Shown: positions 44,554-57,430, counted from the first letter of the stretch. The stretch is DNA of 64,000 nucleotides from Nitratidesulfovibrio termitidis HI1 (GCF_000504305.1 NZ_KI632512.1:1672250-1736249); one strand, 5' to 3'. Made by a program: numbers and translations. Notes: generated by a model not told the origin, from the sequence alone.

Positions 44554-44589
44554 AACGGGCTGAACGGGCTGAACGGGCTGCATGGGCTG
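44554..44589. repeat. Four 9-bp tandem units
   Basis: aacgggctg three times then catgggctg, in the gap between the lipoprotein and LysE genes. Confidence 0.85.
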
Positions 44590-44641
44590 CACAGGCCAAC
44601 CGCGCCAACCGGGCCAACCCGACTGGTCGACGCGGTCGTGA

Positions 44642-45424
44642 TCAGCTTCGGTCAAGGGCGAGGCGCAGGCCGAAGCCCACCATCAGCCCGCCCACACCGC
44701 CTTCCAGGGCCCGTTGCACGCCGGGGCGCAACAACGTGGCGCGCGCCCGATGCACGGAAACCGACAGGAACGAAAACCACAGCACGGCCACCACGGCCTG
44801 CATGCCGCCGAACAGGCAGGCCCGGACAAAAGCGCCGCCCAACGCCGCCGCCCCGGAGGCGGCAACGCCGTCAGCCATGCCCCCGGCAGCCACCACGTTG
44901 GGCAGCACGGCCAGATAGAACACCGCCACCTTGGGATTCAGGACGTTGCTCAGAAAACCTTCCACCCACGCCCGGCGCACCATGCCGTGCGCGTTTGCGC
45001 AAGACGCGCGGTACGCCCGCCAATGGGCCGGTCCGGACGGCGCGGCGCCGGACGTTCCGCAGGCATCCGGCGTGACCGGGCCGTCATGCGCAATTGGCGC
45101 AATTGGCGCAATCGGCGCAATCGGCGCATCGGGAATGCCCTTCCACGCGCCGTGCAGGGCGCGCACGCCCAGCCATACCAGATAGGCGGCCCCCACCAGG
45201 CGCACCACGTGGAAGGCCCCGGCGGAATGCACCAGCACGGCGGATACGCCAAGGCCGGAACACACCACGTGCACCAGCAGCCCCGACACGCAGCCCAGCG
45301 TGGTGGCAACGCCACCCCGCGCACCCACGCGGAGCGAGTTGCGCACCACCAGCATGGTGTCCGGTCCGGGGGTTACCACCAGCAACGCGGCCAGGCCCAG
45401 AAAGGCCAGAAATTCATGATTCAC
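44642..45424 (-). CDS. LysE/RhtB family amino-acid exporter
   Basis: A 260-residue inner-membrane exporter. LVVTPGPDTMLVVRNSL is the family signature, followed by GARGGVATTLG and the FLSNVLNPKVAVFYLAVLP segment. The loop between helices contains an Ile-Ala-Pro repeat encoded by four 9-bp units and a long Gly/Ala/Pro stretch, enlarging the protein over the usual ~205 residues. GTG 45424 has GAGGG upstream. Substrate likely an amino acid. Confidence 0.9.
   Translation of the reverse strand: MNHEFLAFLGLAALLVVTPGPDTMLVVRNSLRVGARGGVATTLGCVSGLLVHVVCSGLGVSAVLVHSAGAFHVVRLVGAAYLVWLGVRALHGAWKGIPDAPIAPIAPIAPIAHDGPVTPDACGTSGAAPSGPAHWRAYRASCANAHGMVRRAWVEGFLSNVLNPKVAVFYLAVLPNVVAAGGMADGVAASGAAALGGAFVRACLFGGMQAVVAVLWFSFLSVSVHRARATLLRPGVQRALEGGVGGLMVGFGLRLALDRS
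45088..45123 (-). repeat. Four 9-bp tandem units inside the LysE gene
   Basis: gcgcaattg/gcgcaatcg units encoding Ile-Ala-Pro triplets. Confidence 0.93.
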
Positions 45425-45685
45425 GGCAAACCCTCGCACCGCAAACACCAGACGCGCCACCAGACGCGCCACCAGACGCATCACCAGACGCGTTCGCGGA
45501 TGGGCGCGACTCTACCCGTTACACCGCACGGGGGCAACAGGGGGCACTGCCCACCCCGAAGTGGGGCGCACCGTGAAGACAACCGGGGCATCCATTGCAT
45601 GGAATGCCCCGGAAATTGCCTGCGAGATGCGCGGTGTCTTTGCCTTTCAGAAGCCACGCCGAATCGCGTCAGGCTGTGTCGGGCC

Positions 45686-45734
45686 GCAGGATTTTCGTTC
45701 TCCGGCAAGAAAGATGAGCCAAGGCGAAATCTGA
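45686..45734 (+). repeat. R3 repeat, short copy
   Basis: Shares ttcgttctccggcaagaaag with the copy at 48869. Its arms collapse to a small hairpin (agat..atct). Confidence 0.7.
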
Positions 45735-45735
45735 C

Positions 45736-45855
45736 GCTCTGCTCTCGATGGCCGTATCGCTGCTGCCCCATCCGTACGGCTCGCTGACGCGCCTACGGCT
45801 GGGGCAAGGCTCGCAAGCTCGCCTAACGGCCACGCTTCACGCCCTTCGGGTCAGC
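45736..45855 (+). repeat. R2 repeat
   Basis: gctctgctctcgatggccgt continuing to cgcccttcgggtc, directly after the R3 copy. Confidence 0.75.
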
Positions 45856-45891
45856 ACGCCAAAGGGCGATAAGGACGCGGCCTGAGCGAAC

Positions 45892-46623
45892 TTACAATAT
45901 CTGGCTCAGGAACAGCCTGGTCCGGTCATGCTCCGGCGCGGTAAAGAACTTGTCCGGCGACCCCACTTCCAGAATGGAGCCCTGGTCCATGAACACCACG
46001 CGGTCCGCCACTTCACGGGCAAAGCCCATCTCGTGGGTCACCACCACCATGGTCATGCCTTCGCGGGCCAGATTCTTCATGACGTCCAGCACCTCGCCCA
46101 CCATTTCCGGGTCCAGGGCGCTGGTGGGTTCGTCGAACAGCATGGCCTTGGGGTCCATGGCCAGCGCACGGGCAATGGCCACGCGCTGCTGCTGCCCGCC
46201 GGAAAGCTGGTCCGGGTACACGCCGTGCTTGTCGGCAATGCCCACCTTGCGCAAAAGCTCCATGCCCTTCTTCTCGGCCTCGGCCTTGCCGCGCTTGCGC
46301 ACGGTGGTCTGGGCCAGGGTCAGGTTCTCCAGCACGGTCAGGTGCGGAAACAGGTTGAACGACTGGAACACCATGCCGACCTCGGCCCGCACCTCGTTGA
46401 TCTCGCAGTCCGGGTCCAGGATGTCGCGCCCCTCGATGAGGATGGCCCCTTCATCGGCGTATTCCAGCCGGTTCAGGCAGCGCAGGAAGGTGCTCTTGCC
46501 CGAGCCGGAGGGGCCGATGATGACCACCACTTCGGCGGGGGCGACAGCAAGCGATACGCCGCACAGGGCGTGCAACTTGTCGGGGGTGTAGAAGAACTTG
46601 TGGACGTTGGTGGCGTTGATCAT
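45892..46623 (-). CDS. Polar amino-acid ABC transporter ATPase
   Basis: A 243-residue ATPase of the HisP/GlnQ group. Walker [10 protein letters not shown]-loop [14 protein letters not shown], signature LSGGQQQR and Walker [14 protein letters not shown] are intact. It completes the operon with the permease, overlapping it by 4 bp. With the binding protein it forms an uptake system for a polar amino acid, glutamate/glutamine being likely from the neighbouring glutamate dehydrogenase (inference). Confidence 0.95.
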   Translation of the reverse strand: MINATNVHKFFYTPDKLHALCGVSLAVAPAEVVVIIGPSGSGKSTFLRCLNRLEYADEGAILIEGRDILDPDCEINEVRAEVGMVFQSFNLFPHLTVLENLTLAQTTVRKRGKAEAEKKGMELLRKVGIADKHGVYPDQLSGGQQQRVAIARALAMDPKAMLFDEPTSALDPEMVGEVLDVMKNLAREGMTMVVVTHEMGFAREVADRVVFMDQGSILEVGSPDKFFTAPEHDRTRLFLSQIL

Positions 46624-47633
46624 CGGATGGCCCTGCGTTCAAGGTACTGCACGAACAGCGAAAGGGTGAAGGTAAGCACAAGGTACAGCACCGCGCAGAC
46701 GATCCACAGCTCGAACGGCTGGAGCGAGGTGGTGACCACCTCGCGCGTGGCCTTGGTCAGTTCGCGGATGGCGATGACCCCGAGCAGCGACGAATCCTTG
46801 ATCAGGCTGATGAACTGCCCGGCCAGCGGCGGCATGATGCGCCGGAAGGCCTGGGGCAGGATGACCTTGCGCATGGCCTGGGCGTAGCTCATGCCCAGCG
46901 AGCGCGCGGCCTCCATCTGCCCACGGTGCACCGACTGGATGCCCGCGCGCACGATTTCGGCAACGTACGCCCCGGTGAACAGGGCCAGCGCCATGACGCC
47001 GTACCACAGGGGCGATATGCCCCCAAGGCCCACGTGTTCGAGCAGGGCGTTGATGAGCGTGCCCACCACGAAATACCACAGGAATATCTGCACCAGCAGC
47101 GGCGAGCCGCGAATGATCTCGATGTAGGCGATGGCGCCCCAGCGCAGCATGGGGTTGATGGAGATGCGGCACAGCCCCGTGACCACCCCGATGACGATGC
47201 CGCCGATGATGGCCAGCACGCTGACTTCAAGGGTTACCCACAGCCCTTCCAGAAGGATGCCGGGCCTGTTCATCTGGTAGCGGCCCAGCACGTCGCCCCG
47301 GTAGGCGAAGTCGCCGGAAGACACCAGCACCTTGCCCTCGCCGGGCAGCAGGTGGGTGTGTTCCTCGCCGGAGGCGTCGCGCACCACCACGCGCTGTTCG
47401 TTGCCCTGACGGTCGATGATGGTGACGTCGCCTTCGGCCTCGGAGCGCACGTCCGCCGCTTCGTTCACCCAGAAATACTGGGGCACGCGGTTCCAGCGCC
47501 AGATGTACTCCACCGACGAGGAAGCGACCCAGAAGAACGCCACCAGCGCCAGCATGGCCGCCACGAACATGCCTTTCCAGAACAGGAAGAAGCTCCTGCC
47601 CTTGGGCTTGTCCAGCCCTCTGTACTGCGTCAT
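46620..47633 (-). CDS. Amino-acid ABC transporter permease with large periplasmic insert
   Basis: A 337-residue permease; family members are usually ~220-250. The core (residues ~125-335) has the HisM/GlnP pattern, with the [20 protein letters not shown] loop that contacts the ATPase. Residue ~20 begins an extra helix, followed by a ~75-residue hydrophilic segment ([20 protein letters not shown]) before the core, probably periplasmic. AGGAT precedes the ATG at 47633. Confidence 0.92.
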   Translation of the reverse strand: MTQYRGLDKPKGRSFFLFWKGMFVAAMLALVAFFWVASSSVEYIWRWNRVPQYFWVNEAADVRSEAEGDVTIIDRQGNEQRVVVRDASGEEHTHLLPGEGKVLVSSGDFAYRGDVLGRYQMNRPGILLEGLWVTLEVSVLAIIGGIVIGVVTGLCRISINPMLRWGAIAYIEIIRGSPLLVQIFLWYFVVGTLINALLEHVGLGGISPLWYGVMALALFTGAYVAEIVRAGIQSVHRGQMEAARSLGMSYAQAMRKVILPQAFRRIMPPLAGQFISLIKDSSLLGVIAIRELTKATREVVTTSLQPFELWIVCAVLYLVLTFTLSLFVQYLERRAIR

Positions 47634-47711
47634 CGTGAATCCTTTTGCGCGTTGCCGCGTGCCCGGCACGGGTGCAAAACCCTGCGGACGGCGGAAGCGC
47701 CGGGGAGATGG

Positions 47712-47727
47712 CCGCGCCAGGGCGCGG
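47712..47727 (-). promoter_or_regulatory. Strong hairpin between binding protein and permease genes
   Basis: ccgcgcc/ggcgcgg (plus flanking g/c) in the 250-bp gap. It may stabilise or attenuate the transcript so that the binding protein is made in excess. Confidence 0.5.
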
Positions 47728-47883
47728 CGAAAGCCGCATGGCTTTGCGCGGGGGCGGTTCGCTGCCCTTACCCGGTGACGGGAAGAAACGAAGAAACCGC
47801 GCCCGCGCGAAACCGTGAGGCCGCAGGCATGGCGGGGGGGGCGGATGCCCGCCCCTGCCGCAAACCATTCGACTATCAGACCT

Positions 47884-48702
47884 CTATTGCACCTGGGCGC
47901 GCCACTCGGTCGACTTCATCCACTTGCTGTAGATGCGGTCGTAGCGGCCATCGTTCTTGATCTGGCTCAGGAAGTTGTCCAGGAAGTTCAGGAAGTCGGG
48001 GTCACCCTTCTTGATGCCGAAGCCAAGCGGCTCGTAGGTGAAGGGCTTGTCCAGGTGCATGGCCTTGCCCTTGCCCTGTTCGGCCATGAACACCACGTTG
48101 AAGGGCATGTCGTACACCCAGGCGTCGGCCTTGCCGTTGATGACTTCCAGCGCGCCGTCGGCTTCCTTTTCGAAGGACTTGTACTTGGCCTTGGGCAGCA
48201 TGCGCTTGGCGGCTTCCTCGCCGGTGGTGCCGAGACGCGAAACCACGGTGTATTCAGGCTTGTTCAGGTCTTCCCAGGTCTTGACCTTGCCTTCCAGCTT
48301 CTTGCTGACGATGACCGACTGGCCGACCACGATGTACGGGTTGGCGAAGTTGATGCGCAGGTTGCGTTCCTGGGTCACGGTCATGCCGCTGATGATGATG
48401 TCGAACTTGTCGCTGAGCAGGGCCGGGATCATGCCGTCGAAATCGGTGTTCACGGGCACGAACTTCACGCCCATGGCCTTGGCAAGTTCCTTGGCGAGGT
48501 CGATGTCGAAGCCGACGTAGTTGCCGTTCTTGTCGGTCATTTCAAAGGGCATGTAGCCCGCGTCGAAGCCGACGCGCAACTCGCCGCGCGCCACGATTTC
48601 GTTGAGGGTGGACTTTTTGGCCAGCTCGATGTCGGCGGCCATGGCGGGCGCGGCGACGAGCACGGCCAGCACCATGGCAGCCAGCAGCTTGAACAGTTTC
48701 AT
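47884..48702 (-). CDS. Periplasmic amino-acid-binding protein
   Basis: A 272-residue solute-binding protein of ABC family 3. Signal peptide MKLFKLLAAMVLAVLVAAPA followed by MAADIE (cleavage around A23). GELRVGFDAGYMPFEM, GFDIDLAKELAKAMG and DFDGMIPALLSDKFD are classic lobe-1 motifs. GGAGG precedes the ATG at 48702. First gene of the transporter operon. Ligand not certain. Confidence 0.94.
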   Translation of the reverse strand: MKLFKLLAAMVLAVLVAAPAMAADIELAKKSTLNEIVARGELRVGFDAGYMPFEMTDKNGNYVGFDIDLAKELAKAMGVKFVPVNTDFDGMIPALLSDKFDIIISGMTVTQERNLRINFANPYIVVGQSVIVSKKLEGKVKTWEDLNKPEYTVVSRLGTTGEEAAKRMLPKAKYKSFEKEADGALEVINGKADAWVYDMPFNVVFMAEQGKGKAMHLDKPFTYEPLGFGIKKGDPDFLNFLDNFLSQIKNDGRYDRIYSKWMKSTEWRAQVQ

Positions 48703-48868
48703 GCGTTCCTCCATCGGATATCGTTGAAAAACCACAACCGGCAACGCGATGCCGCGCCCCGACGCACGGCGGGCGTCGGCAATCCGCCCAAAACGCGCGG
48801 GGCGCGGCGCGGACCCCACGGGAGTCCGCATTGAAATTTCGTGGATGCCTGGTGCATCCTGTACGCAC

Positions 48869-49030
48869 GGCAGGAGTTTCGTTCTCCGGCGAGGAAGATG
48901 CGCCAATTGCGGAGGGAGCGTGCGGCAGTCGTTATGCGAGCCTGCGAGCATTACGAATGGCGACCGCAGCGCGCTCTGTCGTACGTGACCGGAGCAAATG
49001 GCAAAATCTGACGACGCCGGGGACGAAAGT
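48869..49030. repeat. R3 repeat copy with nested R2-like sequence
   Basis: Starts caggagtttcgttctccggc and ends ggagcaaatggcaaaatctg followed by acgacgccgg. The partially complementary arms enclose an R2-like inverted segment. Confidence 0.75.
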
Positions 49031-49042
49031 GCGCCGTGCGGA

Positions 49043-49246
49043 CTAGTACTTCCCCTCCGTAAGCACTTCCTTGACAATCATCTCTACGCGGCACGTCTCG
49101 CAACGCGGCATGGGTTCTTCCGGCACCACGATGATGCGCGTGGTGCGGCACTTGGGACACATGACCTCGACGAAACCGCGCCTGTAACGGTCCTTCAACG
49201 GACCGTCCTTGTGTTGTCCGTCCTTGTGAAGTTTATCCCTGTTCAC
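49043..49246 (-). CDS. Small zinc-ribbon protein
   Basis: A 67-residue protein with CPKC and CETC knuckles (EVMCPKCRTTRIIV, MPRCETCRVEM), a zinc-ribbon of rubredoxin-like spacing. GTG 49246 has GGAGG 8 bases upstream. Likely nucleic-acid- or protein-binding. Unknown role; it lies between the transporter and the dehydrogenase. Confidence 0.75.
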   Translation of the reverse strand: MNRDKLHKDGQHKDGPLKDRYRRGFVEVMCPKCRTTRIIVVPEEPMPRCETCRVEMIVKEVLTEGKY

Positions 49247-49418
49247 GGCAGCAACCTCCTTCCCGCCCCCGGACAATGCACGCCTGCCCGTGCCCCCGGA
49301 AGCGAACCCGGCATATTGGGCGAGCCCCCGCGAAAAATCAAGCCCGCAAGTGCGGCGCCTGCCCCCGCGACAGCCTTGCCGATTCGCATACGCCCCCGCA
49401 CGGCCCCGCCCGCAGCGG

Positions 49419-52475
<3,057 letters not shown>

Positions 52476-52655
52476 GGGACATCCTCCGTGGCGGACAGTT
52501 TACCGTTCAGGATAGCGCAATGGCCCGCCGTGGCAACCGTTTTCTGGTCCAGGGAGTGGTTGCCGAAAGTACCACCACGGGCCGGAGGGCGCCCGCTTGC
52601 CAAGCCCGCCCCATGCGGCGACAATGCACACATCACATTCCCACGGGAGAGACCC

Positions 52656-53198
52656 ATGAGCAAGAAAATCGCCCCCCCCGCGCGCGGCACCGCCGACGCC
52701 ACCTATACCCGCAGCCAGGACCAGACCGGGCACCTGCGCACGCTGGGCGTGAAGGCCGAATATCCCCACGCCGGCCCCGGCCCGCACATTCTGGAAGCCT
52801 TCCCCAACAACTTCCCTGACCGGCCCTACATCGTGAGCATCGCCTTTCCGGAATTCACCTCGCTGTGCCCGGTGACCGGCCAGCCCGACTTCGCCACCAT
52901 CGTCACCGAATACATCCCCGACCGGCTGTGCGTGGAGTCCAAAAGCTTCAAGCTGTACATGTTCGCCTACCGCAACCACCAGTCGTTCATGGAAACCATC
53001 ACCAACACCGTGCTCGACCACATGACCGAGGCCCTGGACCCGTTGTGGTGCCGGGTGAAGGGACTGTTTACCCCGCGCGGCGGCACCCACCTGCACGTGT
53101 TCGCCGAGCGCTTCAAGCAGGTGGAGGAACCGCGCGCGGCCATGATCCGCGAGATGGTATCGGAATGGAAACGCGAGAGCGGGCGGCATACGGCGTAA
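52656..53198 (+). CDS. queF: NADPH-dependent 7-cyano-7-deazaguanine reductase
   Basis: QueF makes preQ1 for queuosine in tRNA. 180 residues, the single-domain type. The catalytic Cys is C71 (FTSLCPVTGQPD), and VESKSFKLY (93-101) is the signature that sets the NADPH site. ACGGGAGAG precedes ATG 52656. No preQ1 riboswitch is recognised upstream. The gene diverges from the dehydrogenase. Confidence 0.96.
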   Translation: MSKKIAPPARGTADATYTRSQDQTGHLRTLGVKAEYPHAGPGPHILEAFPNNFPDRPYIVSIAFPEFTSLCPVTGQPDFATIVTEYIPDRLCVESKSFKLYMFAYRNHQSFMETITNTVLDHMTEALDPLWCRVKGLFTPRGGTHLHVFAERFKQVEEPRAAMIREMVSEWKRESGRHTA

Positions 53199-53275
53199 CG
53201 CCGCGCCAAAACTGAAGAAGCAGACACAGGGAAGGGAAAAAAAAGCGGGAGGGCACCATTAAGATGGTGTCGCCA

Positions 53276-53370
53276 CGAGCAGCATTTTTGTTCTCTGCCA
53301 AGAAAGAATGCCCTTTTGCGACGGGAGTGTACTCTTCAGTACTCGACCGGAGCAAAAGGGCATTCTGACA
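53276..53370 (+). repeat. R3 repeat copy with perfect 15-bp arms
   Basis: Arms agaatgcccttttgc (53305-53319) and gcaaaagggcattct (53352-53366) flank a loop containing a further inverted sequence. Confidence 0.85.
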
Positions 53371-53518
53371 GCTCTGCTTTCGATGCCCGTAGGACTCGCG
53401 CTACGCGCTCGCCCAACGGTCACGCTGCGCGCCCTTCGGGTCGGGCTCTGCTCTCGATGCCCGTAGGACTCGCGCTGCGCGCTCACCCAACGGGCACGCT
53501 GCGCGCCCTTCGGGTCGG
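53371..53518 (+). repeat. Two tandem 74-bp R2 units
   Basis: 53371-53444 and 53445-53518 are near-identical, each starting gctctgct and ending cttcgggtcgg, directly after the R3 copy. The 357-bp gap 53199-53555 otherwise holds nothing. Confidence 0.9.
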
Positions 53519-53555
53519 TCAGGCAGAGGGCAAAAAGGCGCTCGTGGCAACACCA

Positions 53556-55898
53556 TCAATCGCTGAGGCCCGGCAGCACCACCAGCACCTCGTAACGTTC
53601 TTCTTCGCGGTCAAACGTGGTCCGACCTATCAGCTTGAAACACTGGTGGGTGTAGATGATGTCGAAAACCCGCTCCAGGTCGCGACTATTCTCGATATCC
53701 ACGCGGTACTCGCCTCCCACGCTCCATGGGCCCCACACCGAAGCCTCGCCGCGCAGGTACAGCGCGTTGATGTCGTAGTCACGCGTCCTGTTGTATTCGT
53801 CGAGCCTGGAGCGCCAGTTGTACCCCACGGTCAACTGTCCCCTGTTGGCGTCGATGAGGGACAGGCCGTGGTCGTGCTGGGTGACATCGCCGGTATAGGG
53901 CGACCATGCGGTAATGCTGTGCCAGGCCAGCCACGCCACCGGGAAGTATTGCACCTCGGCCCGGTAGTCGAGCACGGGACGGCGTTCGTAGGTATCGAGC
54001 TCGTCGTCACGGTTGGCCTCGCGGATGTCGTAGCCGCTTTGCAGCTTCACCCGCAGGAACTCCAGATAGTCGGTAGCCAGGTCCGGCTCCGCCACTCCCT
54101 CGTCGCTGGTCTTCATCCGTACGACTTCGCGCTTGCGCGTGAACACGTTGCTGATGGAGTAGACCAGCTCGTTGCGTGCGCCGATGCGGTCGTCACCGTC
54201 GTAGCGGGGGTTGTCGTTCTGATCCACCAGCGGAAGGTTGTTGTACTCCACGCGCGGCTGCACCGCATGGCGGATGCCGGTCCAGCGGCTTTGCCCTGCA
54301 TTCTCGGCGGTCAGGGTAAGCGGCGCGCTTTCCACGTGATAGACGCGGGCGAACTCCGTGGAGGCCGCGACGTTGTAGTCCGGCAAGGTACGGGATTCAC
54401 CCGAGGAATCACCGCCGTCGCCGGTCAGGCTCTCGCGGCGTTCGGTGTCGTACACGGTCTGGCGCAGGCCCACGGAGGAAGTCACCGAGCCGTACTTGCC
54501 GTTCACCGGCAGCACCAACTGCGGATGCACCTCGTGCCGCGCGCCCTGGGTGCCGTTGCGGCGGTGGAAGTACACCGACTGCGCAGAGGCCTGCATTTCC
54601 AGCGGCAGCCCTTCGAACAGGGTGCCCCGGTGCAGGTACACGTCGGCCTCGGGCAGGCGCTGGGGCAGCGAGTCCGACGAGTAGGGACGGTTGCCGTTGC
54701 CCAGATCCGGATCCTGGTCGTACCGACCGCCCAGGGCCACGGAAACGCGGTCCCAGTCGCGGGTCAGCATGACCTGGCTGGTGCGGTAGCGGTCACGCTC
54801 GTTGATGTCGCGGCCGAACAGTTCGAACAGGTTGTCGCGCGAATCGCTGAACCCGCCGAGCCCCCGCTTGAACTCACGCAGATAGTTCTGGTCGGACACG
54901 TAGTCCAGGTCGCCCTTGAGCCGCCAGCGGGGGTCGCCAAGGCGCTGTTCGAACATGCCGCGCAGCCAGTACCGTTCGTGATTGGTGCGGACCAGGCCGT
55001 CGCTGCCGTCGATGGGGTCGTCGCCGTCGTTGTCCACCACCTTGTTGTCGTACAACCAGTCGAAGCGCAGCCAGGTGGTCTGGTCCGTGGTGGGCCGGGA
55101 GCGGTATTCCACCCCGTGCATGAACCCGCGCTCGGACATGAAGTACTCGTTCAGGGTCACGTCGCTGGTGTCGTTCAGCACCCAGTAGTACGGCTGGTTG
55201 TAGTAGAAGCCGTCCCGCGAGCTGATGCCGTATTGCGGCATCAGGAAGCCCGACTGGCGGGTGCGCTTGGCGGGCATGACGAAATAGGGGGAATAGGCGA
55301 CGTCGTTGTCCTTCACCTGGAAGTTCGAGCGCCACAGGCGGGCGTAGCCGTCGATCTCGACCACGGCCTCCTCGGCGGTCAGCGCCCAGGCCGGGGTATC
55401 GCCGTCGCACACGGTGATCTTGGCGTTGGTGAAGGTGTAAAGATCGCCCCAGTTCTTGTCGATGCGCTCGCCCGCGAAGTAGGCGTGGGGTTCGCCCATG
55501 AAGATGCGGCCGTTCTTCATCCAGCCGGTGCGGCTGCGCAAGTCGAATTCCGCTTCTTCGGCGGCTATGTCGTCCTTGCCGAAGTGCACCTCGACGTTGC
55601 CTTTCAGGTACACCCAGTTGGTGGTGGAGTAATAGCGGATGTAGTCGGCCTTCAGGTAGTCCTGGCCGCGCCGCAGGGCCACGCGGCCCTCGGCCTCCAT
55701 GATCTTGCTGTCGTTCTGCGACGTGACGGTATCGGCCGTGAGGTTCCAGGTCACCTCGCGGTCGTCCTCGGTGCGCATCTGCAGCACGTTGGGCTGCGGC
55801 TGCTGGGCGTACGCTCCGCCCGCGAACAGGATGCCGGAAAGCAGCAGGAACACATATGCCGCGAACCCGGCGAACGGGCGGAATCTGCCGTCTGTCAT
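53556..55898 (-). CDS. lptD: LPS assembly outer-membrane protein LptD
   Basis: A 780-residue outer-membrane beta-barrel that inserts lipopolysaccharide in the outer leaflet. Signal peptide ends GGAYAQ. The N-terminal OstA-like domain (TADTVTSQNDSKIMEAEG, YLKGNVEVHFG) takes LPS from the periplasmic bridge, and the rest is Tyr/Asp/Arg-rich barrel sequence with the LptD C-terminal domain. ATG 55898 is preferred; an ATG at 55922 would add eight residues. Shows the cell is diderm. Confidence 0.94.
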   Translation of the reverse strand: MTDGRFRPFAGFAAYVFLLLSGILFAGGAYAQQPQPNVLQMRTEDDREVTWNLTADTVTSQNDSKIMEAEGRVALRRGQDYLKADYIRYYSTTNWVYLKGNVEVHFGKDDIAAEEAEFDLRSRTGWMKNGRIFMGEPHAYFAGERIDKNWGDLYTFTNAKITVCDGDTPAWALTAEEAVVEIDGYARLWRSNFQVKDNDVAYSPYFVMPAKRTRQSGFLMPQYGISSRDGFYYNQPYYWVLNDTSDVTLNEYFMSERGFMHGVEYRSRPTTDQTTWLRFDWLYDNKVVDNDGDDPIDGSDGLVRTNHERYWLRGMFEQRLGDPRWRLKGDLDYVSDQNYLREFKRGLGGFSDSRDNLFELFGRDINERDRYRTSQVMLTRDWDRVSVALGGRYDQDPDLGNGNRPYSSDSLPQRLPEADVYLHRGTLFEGLPLEMQASAQSVYFHRRNGTQGARHEVHPQLVLPVNGKYGSVTSSVGLRQTVYDTERRESLTGDGGDSSGESRTLPDYNVAASTEFARVYHVESAPLTLTAENAGQSRWTGIRHAVQPRVEYNNLPLVDQNDNPRYDGDDRIGARNELVYSISNVFTRKREVVRMKTSDEGVAEPDLATDYLEFLRVKLQSGYDIREANRDDELDTYERRPVLDYRAEVQYFPVAWLAWHSITAWSPYTGDVTQHDHGLSLIDANRGQLTVGYNWRSRLDEYNRTRDYDINALYLRGEASVWGPWSVGGEYRVDIENSRDLERVFDIIYTHQCFKLIGRTTFDREEERYEVLVVLPGLSD

Positions 55899-56005
55899 GC
55901 GCTGTCCGGATCGTCCGGGCATGGGCCCGGTTTATGAAGTCACGTGAAATTCCGGCCCCCCGGCGCGCGGCATTTCGCATTGGCGCGGGCGGGGTGTCGA
56001 AGATG

Positions 56006-56034
56006 TTGAATGTCGCGGCGCGAGGGGGTACAAC
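56006..56034 (+). promoter_or_regulatory. Candidate promoter of alr
   Basis: TTGAAT, 17 bp, TACAAC; 4/6 matches each, 151 bp before the alr start. Confidence 0.4.
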
Positions 56035-56185
56035 CGCTCCCTGCACAATACCGGGACCGCAGTCGTTTACCACAACTTTCCCGGCAGGAAAAGCCGCAGG
56101 TCGCCCCCCTGTCCCGACGCCGCCCCTTTCCCTGCCGGAACCGCCCCTCTCCGCCCTCCCAGACGGACCCGCCATGGAGCCCCGC

Positions 56186-57304
56186 ATGACCATCGCCTAC
56201 AACAAGATAGCCGTCCGCGTGCGCCTTGGGGCGCTGCGCCGCAATTTCGAAATGCTGCGCCGCATGGCCCCCGCCGCCATGCCGGTGATCAAGTCCGACG
56301 CATACGGCCACGGCCTGCTGCCCGTGGCGCGCACCCTGGAAGCCGCCGGGGCAGACGCCTTTGCCGCGGGCACCGTGGGGGAATGCGCCCAACTGCGCGA
56401 CGGCGGCATTCCCGGCCGCATCGTGGCCCTGCTGGGCGCCACGGACGCCGCCGACGCCGAATGCTGCGTCGCCCGGTCCATCGTGCCCGCCGTGTATTCC
56501 GCCGACCAGCTGGAAATGCTGGCGGGGCGGGCAGCCCCAGGCCAGCAGGTGGACATCGCCCTCAAGTTCGACACCGGCATGGCCCGCCTGGGCTTCACCG
56601 AGGCCGACCTGCCCGCCCTGCTCGACCGGCTGCACGCCCGGCCCATGCTGCGCCCGGTGCTGGTCATGTCGCACCTGGCCGTGTCCGACGATCCTTCGCG
56701 CGCCGACTTCACCCGCGAGCAGGGAGAAACCTTTGCCCGCATCCTGTCCGGGGTGCGGGCCGACTGGCCCGCCGCGCAGGGCTCGCTGGCCAACTCCGCC
56801 GCGCTGCTGGCCCACAAGGAACTGCACTTCGACGTGCAGCGCCCCGGCATCGCCCTGTACGGGTCGAACCCCTTGCGCGGCACCGCGCAGGAGCGTTTTG
56901 GCGACGGGCTGCAACCGGCCATGGACGTGGCCGCGCCCATCCTTCAGGTGCACCCCCTGCCCGCCGGGCGCAGCATCAGCTATGGCCGCACCTTCACCGC
57001 CCCGCGCGACATGGCCGTGGCCATCGTGGCCACCGGCTACGCCGACGCGTACAGCCGGGGGCTTTCCGGCAAGGGCGCCATGACCGTGCATGGCCGCCGC
57101 GTACCCATCCTGGGTCGGGTATGCATGCAGATGACCGCCGTGGACGTGACCGACGTGCCCGGCGTGGCCGCCGGTGACGACGCCTACCTGATGGGCGGCC
57201 CCGGCGAGGCGCTGACGCCCGACGAACTGGCCGACCTGTGGGGCACCATATCCTATGAAGTGTTGTGCCTGCTGGGCATGAACCCGCGCACCCACCGGGA
57301 ATAG
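56186..57304 (+). CDS. alr: Alanine racemase
   Basis: A 372-residue PLP enzyme making D-alanine for peptidoglycan. The PLP lysine is K36 in PVIKSDAYGHG, and the C-terminal catalytic Tyr region is SISYGRTF. KFDTGMARLGF and RPGIALYG are family motifs. The start at 56186 has GGAG 6 bases upstream and removes a four-residue leader. Essential cell-wall gene. It diverges from lptD. Confidence 0.94.
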   Translation: MTIAYNKIAVRVRLGALRRNFEMLRRMAPAAMPVIKSDAYGHGLLPVARTLEAAGADAFAAGTVGECAQLRDGGIPGRIVALLGATDAADAECCVARSIVPAVYSADQLEMLAGRAAPGQQVDIALKFDTGMARLGFTEADLPALLDRLHARPMLRPVLVMSHLAVSDDPSRADFTREQGETFARILSGVRADWPAAQGSLANSAALLAHKELHFDVQRPGIALYGSNPLRGTAQERFGDGLQPAMDVAAPILQVHPLPAGRSISYGRTFTAPRDMAVAIVATGYADAYSRGLSGKGAMTVHGRRVPILGRVCMQMTAVDVTDVPGVAAGDDAYLMGGPGEALTPDELADLWGTISYEVLCLLGMNPRTHRE

Positions 57305-57430
57305 AGCCGCAAGACCCTTGCAGCGGGGCCGGCACACATCGGCTGCGCCGCCGCGCACCACGCATACGTCCAGACCGCACACGCCCAGACTGCACCCGCC
57401 CGGCCTTGCCCGGCAACGCCAAATGGGCTG

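Larger units (their letters stand above)
45425..45891. other. Intergenic region with repeats and hairpins
   Basis: No gene. It contains four 12-bp units caccagacgcgc (45446-45493), a near-perfect hairpin (45583-45612) that could terminate the transporter operon, an R3 copy and an R2 copy. Confidence 0.6.
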
